From Sulfuriflexus sp032250955 (GTDB lineage Bacteria > Pseudomonadota > Gammaproteobacteria > AKS1): a stretch of 64,000 nucleotides of DNA. Made by a program: the position numbers and the translations under genes. The stretch spans positions 1 to 64,000 of the forward strand of contig NZ_JAVVES010000003.1 of assembly GCF_032250955.1 (NCBI RefSeq), in the 5' to 3' direction. Below, in pieces: positions 34,408-43,411 of the stretch (positions are counted from its first letter, which is position 1; each line of letters starts with the position of its first letter). Below the pieces are notes generated by a model. The model was not told where the DNA came from and did not search any database. It saw only the letters and a program-made list of their open reading frames with translations.

Positions 34408-34944
34408 ATGCAACTGCCAGAAAGTATCTTGTTGGTCGATGATGACGAGGCCTTTCGTGATGTCCTCGGCCGCGCCCTCGAGCGGCGTGACTTTACCGTG
34501 CACAAGGCAAGTGATCGCCATAGTGCGCTGACCCTGGCCGGCCAACATACGCCGGGGCTCGGCATTATTGATTTGTGTATCGGCGACGAATCGGGTCTGC
34601 AGGTCATCGAGGCGCTGGCCTCACGCTACCCTGATATGCGCCTGGTGGTCCTGACCGGGTTTGCCAGTATTACCACGGCGGTTGAGGCGATAAAACTCGG
34701 CGCCAGGCATTACCTGACCAAGCCCGCCGCGGTTGATGCCATTCTTGATGCCCTCTACCGGGACAAGGGTAACGCCGACATTGACGCCAGCCGGCAACCG
34801 ATGTCAGTAAAGCGACTGGAATGGGAGCATATCCAGAAGACCCTGGCCGATCACGATGGCAACATCTCGGCGGCGGCCCGCGCCCTCGGTATGCACCGGC
34901 GCACCCTGCAGCGAAAATTACAGAAGCGTCCGGCCCGCCACTGA
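34408..34944 (+). CDS. regA: RegA/PrrA-like response regulator
   Basis: A 178-residue regulator with a receiver domain (ILLVDDDEAFRD; phosphoacceptor Asp55 in GIIDLCIGDESG; Thr/Ser in VVLTGFASI; Lys in HYLTKPA) and a short C-terminal Fis-type HTH (NISAAARALGMHRRTLQRKL). This compact layout is typical of RegA/PrrA/ActR, which in purple bacteria activate cbb, respiration and nitrogen genes under low oxygen. It is the partner of the kinase upstream. Control of the two RuBisCO operons here is a reasonable inference. Confidence 0.87.
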   Translation: MQLPESILLVDDDEAFRDVLGRALERRDFTVHKASDRHSALTLAGQHTPGLGIIDLCIGDESGLQVIEALASRYPDMRLVVLTGFASITTAVEAIKLGARHYLTKPAAVDAILDALYRDKGNADIDASRQPMSVKRLEWEHIQKTLADHDGNISAAARALGMHRRTLQRKLQKRPARH

Positions 34945-34963
34945 CCAGCAGGCAGATAAGAGG

Positions 34964-35566
34964 CTAGCGCGCTAATCGTACCAGCTGTCGATCATGTACC
35001 CGGCCCATCAGCACGAGGGCCAGCGCCGCCCCCAACAGGGCGGTGCCCATGTCGGCCTGCGTATCCCAGACATAGCCCTGGGTACCAAGGAATGCCTCGG
35101 CAGCCTGCTCCGAGCTTACACCTACCGCCCACTCGAGCAGCTCATAGGCGGCACTGATCGCAAGGCAGATACTGAGAACGATAAAATTCAGCCAGACCCG
35201 GCCGCTGACAATCGCCTTGCGGATCAATATCTCACGAGCAATGATTGCCGGCACGACGCCCTGGGCAAAATGTCCCAGTTTGTCATAATTATTCCGCTCC
35301 ATACCCCACAAGCCGTCGAAGAAGGGGACCTCGGCATAGGTATAGTGCCCGCCGATCATAAGGATAATGCTGTGCACAAGAATGAGGCTGTAGGTTAACG
35401 GTGTGAGGGGGAAGGTTCGCCTGGTTGCCACAAGAATAAACACGGCAATCAGGGCCGGCATCACCTCGAGTATCCATATAAAAAGATCCCTCGGGTAAAA
35501 CGCAGACCATGCCAGCACACTGACGAACGCGACTGACCACACCCCTTCCTGTATTGTTAATCTCAT
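34964..35566 (-). CDS. DUF2238 (YjdF-like) membrane protein
   Basis: A 200-residue membrane protein with about five or six spans. Typical parts are FDGLWGMERNNYDKLGHFAQ, AYELLEWAVG and TQGYVWDTQADMGTALLGA. The family has conserved acidic and His residues within the membrane but no known function. It converges on regA. Confidence 0.8.
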   Translation of the reverse strand: MRLTIQEGVWSVAFVSVLAWSAFYPRDLFIWILEVMPALIAVFILVATRRTFPLTPLTYSLILVHSIILMIGGHYTYAEVPFFDGLWGMERNNYDKLGHFAQGVVPAIIAREILIRKAIVSGRVWLNFIVLSICLAISAAYELLEWAVGVSSEQAAEAFLGTQGYVWDTQADMGTALLGAALALVLMGRVHDRQLVRLAR

Positions 35567-35627
35567 TCGTCAGGCCTTGCTGTTATGTTGCTTCCGTCGA
35601 ATATCTTTAGCATACCTTTATTCCCAT

Positions 35628-35660
35628 AAAAAAGGGGCGTACCTCAGTACGCCCCTTTTT
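35628..35660 (-). terminator. Terminator after the CBB operon
   Basis: GGGGCGTAC pairs with GTACGCCCC over CTCA, flanked by A and T runs on both sides, so it can work in either direction. It lies 24 bp after the fba stop and closes the tkt-gap-pgk-pyk-fba operon. Confidence 0.88.
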
Positions 35661-35683
35661 ATTCGCTCGTCTGAGCAGTGGTC

Positions 35684-36748
35684 TTACTTGACCTTCTGGT
35701 CAAGTTCGCCCTTGGCATACATCTCGAACATGACTTCCAGGCTCCTGGCCTTGATCTTCGAAGCGTGACCGGCACAACCGAAGGCTTCGTAACGGGCCTT
35801 ACAGATGTCCTTCATGGCCGCGGTTGAGGCCTTCAGGAACTTACGTGGGTCAAAGTTGGACGGATTTTCGGCAAGGAACTTACGTACCGCACCGGTGCTG
35901 GCCATACGCAGATCAGTATCGATGTTTACCTTGCGCACGCCGTTCTTGATACCTTCGAGGATTTCTTCAACCGGCACACCGTAGGTCTGGCCCATCTCGC
36001 CACCGTAGCTGTTGATGATCTCCAGCCAGTCCTGAGGTACAGAAGAAGAACCATGCATGACCAGGTGCGTGTTGGGCAGACGTGTATGAATTTCGCGGAT
36101 GCGGTCGATACGCAGGACTTCACCGGTAGGTTCCTTGGTGAACTTGTAGGCGCCGTGTGAAGTACCGATGGCGATTGCCAGGGCATCAACACCCGTAGCC
36201 TTAACGAAGTCAGCGGCTTCTTCAACACCGGTCAGCAGCTGATCCATGTCCAGCTTGCCTTCGGCGCCATGGCCGTCTTCTTCACCCATTTCACCTGTTT
36301 CCAGTGAGCCCAGGCAACCCAGTTCGCCTTCTACGGAAACACCGCCGGCGTGAGCCATCTTCACGACTTCACGGGTAACATCAACATTGTACTCAAAGCT
36401 GGCCGGCGTCTTCATGTCGGCCATCAGCGAACCATCCATCATCACGGAAGTGAAGCCGGACTGGATAGAACGCAGGCAGACTGCAGGTTCTGAACCGTGG
36501 TCCTGGTGCATGACAACCGGGATGTGCGGGTACATTTCGGTGGCGGCGGTAATCAGATGACGCAGGAATGGTTCACCCGCATAGGAACGTGCACCGGCTG
36601 AACCTTGCATGATAACCGGGCTATCACACTCATCAGCAGCCTGCATGATCGCATGCACCTGTTCCATGTTGTTAACATTGAATGCCGGCATACCGAAATC
36701 GTTTTCTGCAGCGTAGTCCAGCAGTTGTCGCATTGATATCAGGGCCAT
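35684..36748 (-). CDS. fba: Class II fructose-bisphosphate aldolase
   Basis: A 354-residue zinc-dependent aldolase, joining dihydroxyacetone phosphate with glyceraldehyde 3-phosphate, and acting on erythrose 4-phosphate to sedoheptulose bisphosphate in the Calvin cycle. Signature parts: IPVVMHQDHGSEP (zinc His), VSVEGELGCLGSLE, AIGTSHGAYKF and HGSSSVPQDW. A very strong ribosome site (AGGAGGT) precedes it. It is the last gene of the operon. Confidence 0.95.
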   Translation of the reverse strand: MALISMRQLLDYAAENDFGMPAFNVNNMEQVHAIMQAADECDSPVIMQGSAGARSYAGEPFLRHLITAATEMYPHIPVVMHQDHGSEPAVCLRSIQSGFTSVMMDGSLMADMKTPASFEYNVDVTREVVKMAHAGGVSVEGELGCLGSLETGEMGEEDGHGAEGKLDMDQLLTGVEEAADFVKATGVDALAIAIGTSHGAYKFTKEPTGEVLRIDRIREIHTRLPNTHLVMHGSSSVPQDWLEIINSYGGEMGQTYGVPVEEILEGIKNGVRKVNIDTDLRMASTGAVRKFLAENPSNFDPRKFLKASTAAMKDICKARYEAFGCAGHASKIKARSLEVMFEMYAKGELDQKVK

Positions 36749-36812
36749 ATGGACCTCCTGTATTTTATCGTTACTGTGTTACTGAAAATAAAAACTTCTT
36801 GTTACAAAAACA

Positions 36813-38258
36813 TCAGGCATCAGGTTCTTCCATGGCGCCGACGCGGACAACCTTCATCGCGTTAGTGCCACCAAGCTTACCCATCAAATCGCCCTTGGTA
36901 ATAATGACCAGGTCACCGTCGCGTACAGCACCGCGGCGAACCAGTTCATCGATCGCTTCTTTGTTGACAATCGCATGGTCATTGCTGGTCGTTTCAAAAC
37001 TCACCGGATACACGCCTCTATAGAGCGTAACCTTGCGGCGTGTCTTGACATGACTTGTCAGGGCATAAATCGGGATGCCGGAACTGATACGCGACATCCA
37101 TAATGCTGTCGAACCCGACTCGGTCAGGGCCGCAATCGCCTTTACACCAAGGTGATTGGCGGTATACATGCTCGCCATCGCCACGGCCTCGTCAATATGC
37201 TCGAAGCGGGTATTGATACGATGATCGGAGTGCGTCACCTGGCGTTGCTTCTCAACCCCGAGACAGATACGGTCCATGGCCGCAATGACCCGGTCCGGAT
37301 ACTTGCCGACGGCGGTTTCAGCCGACAGCATGACCGCATCAGTACCATCGAGTACTGCATTGGCGACATCAAAGACTTCCGCACGTGTCGGAATCGGGTT
37401 TTCAATCATCGATTCCATCATCTGCGTTGCCGTGATCACGACCCGGTTCATATCGCGGGCCAGGGAGATCATGCGTTTTTGCACAGGCGGCAGGGCCTCG
37501 TCGCCGATTTCCACGCCAAGGTCACCGCGAGCCACCATAATGGCATCGCTGGCCTCGATGATCTCTTCCAGCTTGTCGAGAGACTCGGCACGTTCAACCT
37601 TGGCGATGATTCCGCCCTTGCCACCAGCCTCGCGGAACAGACGACGTGCCTCATTGACGTCTTCTGCATTACGCACAAAAGACACCGCCAGGTAATCGGC
37701 CTCAATATCTGCCGCTGCGAGTATATCTTCGCAATCCTTCTCGGTCAGCGCCGGCGCGGAAAGCCCGCCGCCCTGTTTATTGATACCCTTGCGGTCCGAG
37801 AGTTCACCACCCTGGGTGACCCGACAGCGAACCTCGGTCCCCTCGACTTCCTCAACCCACAGCAGAATGCGGCCATCATTCAGCAACAGCGTATCGCCAC
37901 GACCCACATCCTTCGGCAATTCCTTGTAGGCAATACCGACGCGCTCCTGGTTACCCTGATTTGGATCATGGGCCGAGTCCAGAATGAAGTTATCGCCATC
38001 GTTCAGTTCGATCTTGCCGTTGGTGAAGCGTTCGATGCGGATCTTGGGGCCCTGCAGGTCCACGATAACGCCGACCTGACGACCATGCGCGCGGGCCCGA
38101 TTGCGCGCGGTCTCGGCACGTTTTTTATGAACTTCATGGGCATCATGGGAGAAATTCAGCCGCGCCACATCCATGCCGGCTTCAATCATCCGGTCGAGGA
38201 CCTTGGGGTCATCTGAGCGTGGCCCTAGTGTGGCCACAATTTTTGTTCGTCTGTTCAT
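36813..38258 (-). CDS. pyk: Pyruvate kinase
   Basis: A 481-residue pyruvate kinase that makes ATP and pyruvate from PEP. RRTKIVATLGPRSDD is the N-terminus; MVARGDLGVEIG and VVITATQMMESMI are the active-site segments; TRAEVFDVANAVLDGTDAVM follows. Its place among CBB genes (after pgk) lets carbon from fixation flow to pyruvate. It is the one operon member not itself a CBB enzyme. Confidence 0.95.
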   Translation of the reverse strand: MNRRTKIVATLGPRSDDPKVLDRMIEAGMDVARLNFSHDAHEVHKKRAETARNRARAHGRQVGVIVDLQGPKIRIERFTNGKIELNDGDNFILDSAHDPNQGNQERVGIAYKELPKDVGRGDTLLLNDGRILLWVEEVEGTEVRCRVTQGGELSDRKGINKQGGGLSAPALTEKDCEDILAAADIEADYLAVSFVRNAEDVNEARRLFREAGGKGGIIAKVERAESLDKLEEIIEASDAIMVARGDLGVEIGDEALPPVQKRMISLARDMNRVVITATQMMESMIENPIPTRAEVFDVANAVLDGTDAVMLSAETAVGKYPDRVIAAMDRICLGVEKQRQVTHSDHRINTRFEHIDEAVAMASMYTANHLGVKAIAALTESGSTALWMSRISSGIPIYALTSHVKTRRKVTLYRGVYPVSFETTSNDHAIVNKEAIDELVRRGAVRDGDLVIITKGDLMGKLGGTNAMKVVRVGAMEEPDA

Positions 38259-38365
38259 TAACCTTCTTTGCGTCTTGGGGCTGCTTGTGCAGCGCTTTCA
38301 GGGTACTACAATTTGCCCTGCCTGACAGTGACTAACCCCTGCTGGCCACTGTTGATATTCCCTGC

Positions 38366-39544
38366 TTATTTGGCACGCGCTTCCAGCATCGCCACGGCCG
38401 GCAGGGTCTTGCCTTCGAGATACTCGAGGAAGGCACCGCCAGCAGTCGATATATAGGAAACCTTGTCATAAATATCGTATTTCTGGATGGCGGCAATCGT
38501 ATCACCGCCACCGGCGAGGCTGAAGCCCTGGGCGTTGGCAATTGCCATGGACACGGTTTTGGTGCCCTCGCCAAACTGGTCAAATTCGAACACGCCGACC
38601 GGGCCGTTCCAGACGATAGTACCGGCCTTGCTGATGATATCGGCCAGTTCCTGGGCTGACTTCGGACCGATATCGAAGATCATGTCGTCATCTTCAACTT
38701 CATCGGCACTCTTGACGACAGCCGGCTCATTCTCGTCAAACTTCTTGCCACAAACAACATCCACGGCAATGGGAATATTCGCACCGCGTGCCTGCATTTT
38801 TTCAAGCAGGTCCTTCGCCGTATCAACAAGGTCATCTTCACAAAGCGACTTGCCGACGTTATGCCCGGTAGCCTTGAGGAAGGTGTTGGCGATACCGCCA
38901 CCCACCACGAGTTGGTCGACCTTTTCAGAGAGTGCCTCGAGTACCGTCAGCTTGGTAGAGACCTTGGAACCGCCAACGATGGCAACCATTGGACGGGCCG
39001 GCTCGGCCAGGGCCTTGGCCAGATTTTCCAGCTCGCTGGCCAGCAACAGGCCGGCACAGGCGGTCGGGGCAAATTTGCCCACGCCGTGGGTAGAGGCCTG
39101 GGCGCGGTGTGCAGTACCGAATGCGTCCATTACAAACACATCACAGAGTGCGGCATATTTTTTCGCCAATGCCTCATCGTCTTTCTTTTCACCGGCATTG
39201 AAGCGCACGTTTTCCAGCAACACACACTCGCCGGCGGCAACATCGAAGCCACCATCAAGGTAATCCTTGACCAGGCGCACGTCCTTGCCCAGCTTGGCTG
39301 ACATGTCGGCCGCAATCGGCGCCATGGAGTTTTCTTCATCGGCCTTGCCTTCTTCAGGCCGGCCGCGGTGTGACATCACCATGACGGCCGCACCAGCCTT
39401 CAAGCAATGCTCCACAGTCGGCATAGACGCGGCAATGCGCGCATCCGAGGTTACCTTGCCGCCTTTAACCGGCACGTTCAGGTCGGAGCGAATCAGTACG
39501 CGCTTACCCGCCAGGTCAAGATCAGTCAGCTTGATAAAAGACAT
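38366..39544 (-). CDS. pgk: Phosphoglycerate kinase
   Basis: A 392-residue enzyme that phosphorylates 3-phosphoglycerate, the direct product of RuBisCO. Landmarks: GKRVLIRSDLNVPV, MVMSHRGRP, MVAIVGGSKVSTK and VWNGPVGVFEF, with GGGDTIAAI near the end. The start at 39544 has AGGAGTT. It follows gap after a 259-bp gap that contains repeats, which is unusual inside this operon. Confidence 0.96.
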   Translation of the reverse strand: MSFIKLTDLDLAGKRVLIRSDLNVPVKGGKVTSDARIAASMPTVEHCLKAGAAVMVMSHRGRPEEGKADEENSMAPIAADMSAKLGKDVRLVKDYLDGGFDVAAGECVLLENVRFNAGEKKDDEALAKKYAALCDVFVMDAFGTAHRAQASTHGVGKFAPTACAGLLLASELENLAKALAEPARPMVAIVGGSKVSTKLTVLEALSEKVDQLVVGGGIANTFLKATGHNVGKSLCEDDLVDTAKDLLEKMQARGANIPIAVDVVCGKKFDENEPAVVKSADEVEDDDMIFDIGPKSAQELADIISKAGTIVWNGPVGVFEFDQFGEGTKTVSMAIANAQGFSLAGGGDTIAAIQKYDIYDKVSYISTAGGAFLEYLEGKTLPAVAMLEARAK

Positions 39545-39632
39545 GTTGTAACTCCTAACTTGATATTTAAAAACTATTTGCCAAATCATTTATCTGGCTT
39601 GGCAAATAGTTTTATTGATTCCGAGTAATAAT

Positions 39633-39774
39633 CGCAGAGACCGCAAAGGCGCAAAGAACGCTAAGAAATTCAAATTTCAAGAGTTCGAAGATATACCCCT
39701 CACCCTAACCCTCTCCCGAAGGGAGAGGGAATCTTTTTCCTTGGCGTCCTCTGCGTCTCCGCGACCTTCGCGTT
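39633..39774. repeat. Intergenic repeat cluster between gap and pgk
   Basis: A CGCAGAGACCGCAAAGGCGC block (39633-39652) and an opposite-strand block ending ACCTTCGCGTT (39744-39774) surround the perfect hairpin CCCTCTCCC-GAA-GGGAGAGGG (39709-39729). The 17 bases at 39757-39773 match 387-403 exactly. Elements of this look are scattered in many proteobacterial genomes. Here it sits inside a transcribed operon and may influence mRNA stability. Confidence 0.65.
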
Positions 39775-39803
39775 AAAGCTCCAGATTCAAATCAATCTGC
39801 AAC

Positions 39804-40811
39804 TTAATTTGCAGCAACGTGCTTGACGAAACGCAGCATGTTACAGGTATAGCCGTACTCGTTGTCATACCAGGAAACCAGCTTGACGAACGTGCTATCC
39901 AGGGCGATACCGGCTTCGGCATCAAAAATGGATGAGTTGCCACAACCACGGAAGTCTGTTGAGACGACCTTCTCATCGGTGTAACCCAGGGTTTCGCTCA
40001 TTGGACCAGACTCAGAGGCCGCCTTCATAGCGGCACAGATGTCTTCGTATGAAGCGTCTTTTTCCAGCTCAACGGTCAGGTCAACAACAGATACGTCTGA
40101 AGTCGGGACACGGAAAGCCATACCGGTCAGCTTGCCATTCAGTTCCGGCAGAACCACACCTACGGCCTTGGCTGCACCGGTTGATGAAGGAATGATGTTT
40201 TCCAGGATACCGCGACCACCGCGCCAGTCTTTTTGTGAAGGGCCATCAACTGTCTTCTGGGTTGCAGTTGCAGCATGCACAGTCGTCATCAGACCGCGCT
40301 TGATGCCCCACTTGTCATTCAGGACCTTGGCAACCGGGGCCAGGCAGTTGGTAGTACAGGAAGCTGCAGAAACAATGTTCTGACCGGCATAGGTGTCATG
40401 GTTAACACCATGCACGAACATCGGGGTGCCGTCCTTGGAAGGTGCTGACATCACAACCTTCTTCGCGCCGGCGTCGATGTGCTTCTGGCAGGTTTCTTCG
40501 GTGAGGAAGAAACCGGTACATTCGATCACCAGCTCGGCACCGATGTCACCCCACTTCAGATCAGCAGGGTCGCGCTCCGCAGTCAGACGGATGGTCTTGC
40601 CATCGACAACCAGGTTGTTACCGTCAACCGCCACATCGCCACCGAAACGGCCATGGACTGAGTCATACTTCAGCATGTAGGCCAGATAATCAGCGTCCAG
40701 CAGGTCATTGATACCAACAACTTCGATGTCACCAGCGAAATCCTTGGCAATCGCGCGGAAAGCCATACGACCGATACGGCCGAAACCGTTAATACCGACT
40801 TTAATAGTCAT
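39804..40811 (-). CDS. gap: Glyceraldehyde-3-phosphate dehydrogenase
   Basis: A 335-residue enzyme. The NAD(P)-binding start is KVGINGFGRIGRMAFRA, the catalytic Cys is in SAASCTTNCLAP, and the C-terminal part has SWYDNEYGYTCNMLRFV. It reduces 1,3-bisphosphoglycerate in the Calvin cycle. It follows tkt by 37 bp with an AAGGAG ribosome site. NADH or NADPH preference was not decided. Confidence 0.96.
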   Translation of the reverse strand: MTIKVGINGFGRIGRMAFRAIAKDFAGDIEVVGINDLLDADYLAYMLKYDSVHGRFGGDVAVDGNNLVVDGKTIRLTAERDPADLKWGDIGAELVIECTGFFLTEETCQKHIDAGAKKVVMSAPSKDGTPMFVHGVNHDTYAGQNIVSAASCTTNCLAPVAKVLNDKWGIKRGLMTTVHAATATQKTVDGPSQKDWRGGRGILENIIPSSTGAAKAVGVVLPELNGKLTGMAFRVPTSDVSVVDLTVELEKDASYEDICAAMKAASESGPMSETLGYTDEKVVSTDFRGCGNSSIFDAEAGIALDSTFVKLVSWYDNEYGYTCNMLRFVKHVAAN

Positions 40812-40848
40812 GTGATTGTTCTCCTTACTCGTTTACTAATAATTAAAA

Positions 40849-42834
40849 TTAAAGAACTGATTCAACGGCACTCACCACGTTTTCAACGGTGAAGCCAAAT
40901 TCCTTGAACAACTCGCCGGCCGGGGCAGACTCACCGAAGTGGTCGATACCGACAACCGTATCTGCGTACTTGTACCAGCCGCCTGTTACCGCTGCCTCTA
41001 CCGCAACCGTAGGGATTCCCTTTGTCAGCACCGAGGCGCGGTAAGCGTCATCCTGGGCTTCGAAGGCATCAACTGATGGCATTGAGACAACCCGAATCTG
41101 CTTGCCGCTCATGGCTTCGGCAGCGCCCATGGCCAGGGCCACTTCGGAACCGGTCGCGATGATGATCGCATCTGGTGTGCCATCACAGTCCTTAAGAATG
41201 TAACCACCCTTGCTGATGGCGGCAATTTGCGCATCCGTACGAGTCTGATGTGGCAGACCCTGGCGTGAGAAGATCAGTGTTGAAGGACCATCCTTGCGCT
41301 CAATGGCCCGGGCCCAACAGACGGCGGACTCAACCGCATCACAGGGACGCCATACTGCCATGTTCGGGATCATACGCAGGGTCGGGATCTGTTCAATCGG
41401 CTGGTGGGTCGGGCCGTCTTCACCCAGACCGATAGAGTCATGGGTAAATACAAAGATACTCTGAATCTTCATCAGGGCAGCCATGCGCAGGGCGTTACGG
41501 GCATATTCCGAGAACATCAGGAAGGTTGCACCGAACGGTATCAGGCCGCCGTGCAGGGTAATGCCGTTCATGATGGCTGACATACCAAATTCACGCACAC
41601 CGTAGTTCACGTAGTTGGGAACCTCATTGCTGCACATCGGCTTGTAACCGGACCATTCGGTCAGGTTGGAACAACCCAGGTCAGCAGAGCCACCGAACAG
41701 TTCCGGCACTGCAGGTGAATATGCTTCAATCGCGGCCAGAGAGGCCTGGCGGGTAGCGGGGCTCTTGGCCTCGGCATTAACGCTGGCGATGTACTCGGCT
41801 GATCTGGTCGCCCAGTCTGCCGGCAGGTCACCCTTCATGCGACGTTCAAACTCGGCCGCCAGCTCGGGGTATTCAGCCGCGTAGGCAGCGAACTTCTCGT
41901 TCCAGGCAGCTTCTGCAGCGGCGCCCTTCTCCTTCGCATCCCAGCCGTTATAGATATCGGCAGGGACTTCGAAAGGCCCGTGATCCCAGCCCAGCGCGGC
42001 CTTGGTCAGGTTGATTTCTTCGTCGCCCAGTGGCGCACCGTGACAGGCATGGCTGCCGGCCTTGTTCGGGGAACCAAAACCGATCGTGGTCTTGCAGCAA
42101 ATCATTGTTGGTTTGTCGGTCATGGCCTTGGCCGTCTCGATGGCCTTCTGAAGGGCACTCGGGTCATGGCCGTCCACATCCGGGATCACATGCCAGCCAT
42201 AAGCCTCGAAACGCTTTGGCGTGTCGTCGGTAAACCAGCCCTCAACGTGACCATCGATGGAAATACCATTGTCATCCCAGAACGCAATCAGCTTGCCCAG
42301 GTTCAGGGTACCGGCGAGTGAACAGGCCTCATGCGAGATACCTTCCATCAAACAACCATCACCCAGGAATACATAGGTATGGTGATCGACAATGTCGTGA
42401 CCCTTCTGGTTGAACTGGCCAGCCAAGGCCTTTTCGGCGATGGCCATGCCCACGCCATTGCTAATACCCTGGCCAAGTGGGCCGGTAGTCGTCTCAACAC
42501 CCGGGGCATAACCATACTCGGGATGACCCGGCGTCTTTGAATGCAGCTGGCGGAAATTTTTCAGGTCATCCATGCTCAGGTCGTAGCCGGTCAGGTGCAG
42601 CAAGGAATAGATAAGCATGGAGCCATGGCCATTTGACAGAACGAAGCGGTCACGATCGGCCCAGCCTGGATTCGCCGGATTGTGCTGCATGTGGTCATTC
42701 CACAGCACTTCGGCAATGTCGGCCATACCCATAGGGGCGCCAGGGTGGCCGGAATTCGCTTTCTGTACGGCATCCATGCTCAGTGCGCGAATAGCGTTCG
42801 CAAGTTCACGACGGCTCGTTGTAGTTGATGACAT
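40849..42834 (-). CDS. tkt: Transketolase
   Basis: A 661-residue thiamine-diphosphate enzyme that regenerates pentose phosphates for RuBP. Landmarks: ANSGHPGAPMGMADIAEV, VLSNGHGSMLIYSLLHLTG, thiamine site GDGCLMEGISHEACSLAG, and FTHDSIGLGEDGPTHQPIEQ. It is the first gene of the minus-strand CBB operon, with an AGAGGA ribosome site. Homologs belong to the CbbT/TktA group. Confidence 0.96.
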   Translation of the reverse strand: MSSTTTSRRELANAIRALSMDAVQKANSGHPGAPMGMADIAEVLWNDHMQHNPANPGWADRDRFVLSNGHGSMLIYSLLHLTGYDLSMDDLKNFRQLHSKTPGHPEYGYAPGVETTTGPLGQGISNGVGMAIAEKALAGQFNQKGHDIVDHHTYVFLGDGCLMEGISHEACSLAGTLNLGKLIAFWDDNGISIDGHVEGWFTDDTPKRFEAYGWHVIPDVDGHDPSALQKAIETAKAMTDKPTMICCKTTIGFGSPNKAGSHACHGAPLGDEEINLTKAALGWDHGPFEVPADIYNGWDAKEKGAAAEAAWNEKFAAYAAEYPELAAEFERRMKGDLPADWATRSAEYIASVNAEAKSPATRQASLAAIEAYSPAVPELFGGSADLGCSNLTEWSGYKPMCSNEVPNYVNYGVREFGMSAIMNGITLHGGLIPFGATFLMFSEYARNALRMAALMKIQSIFVFTHDSIGLGEDGPTHQPIEQIPTLRMIPNMAVWRPCDAVESAVCWARAIERKDGPSTLIFSRQGLPHQTRTDAQIAAISKGGYILKDCDGTPDAIIIATGSEVALAMGAAEAMSGKQIRVVSMPSVDAFEAQDDAYRASVLTKGIPTVAVEAAVTGGWYKYADTVVGIDHFGESAPAGELFKEFGFTVENVVSAVESVL

Positions 42835-43411
42835 ACCAGAGTCCTCTCTTTTTTACTTAAAGTTAAAGTTGTAAAAACTGTTGTTCCCCATGACCCCCTC
42901 GGGGATATCACGGACTAAATTCATCTCCTGACCCTGTTACCTGTATTAACACAGGATAAAGTCTCCCCGGCCGACCGCCAGCGGACGTCAGAAATGGGGT
43001 TAGAACATTGGGTACTCTCGGGCCCCACAGGGCTGGTGCCAGGTTTTTCTGGAGCCGTCGTCCGGAGTTAAGGGACGTATTCTCGCTTACCTGCCCGGGC
43101 GGGGCAATACTCGAAGCAAAATAAGTCTGGGGCACCGGGCATCATTATCTTTTTTTTCAACAAGTTAGGTGTGCCGCGTCAATGGCCGTATAAAGAGATA
43201 TGATGGATAATTGCCAGGCCAGCAGCTGAATCAGACTCCTGACCTCATTCATGTCGGCCAGGCCGCGAAGAAAGCAGTCCGAAACCCTGATATCGCCTTG
43301 CAAAACAGACTGGTTGATGACTACACTTTTCGTACAACGTGAACAATTATAATCTTCCCGCAGATGGCAGGATAACTACTGCAACTCACCACAGGAACGA
43401 TTTACAAAATC
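42835..43411. other. Gene-free region upstream of tkt
   Basis: 577 bp separate tkt and the divergent PhnD-like gene. No convincing gene is present. On either strand, the part 42880-43135 is GC-rich with several short stems (for example CCCC-TCGGGG near 42892, CCTGTATTAACACAGG near 42939, CCAGGTTTTTCTGG near 43041). This could be an unannotated RNA or leader, but I could not match it to 6S RNA, RNase P or any riboswitch. No close copy of the CbbR motif was found. Confidence 0.5.

Noticed and set aside
37152..38216. Long plus-strand frame opposite pyk
   Set aside because: It is a shadow of the pyruvate kinase gene; similar shadows opposite chpA and pgk were also dropped.
42908..43135. Open frame of 75 codons upstream of tkt
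   Set aside because: No ribosome site, odd composition and no known motif.
42880..43135. 6S RNA or RNase P RNA upstream of tkt
   Set aside because: Some short phrases look similar, but the conserved core and end pairing of these RNAs are not present.
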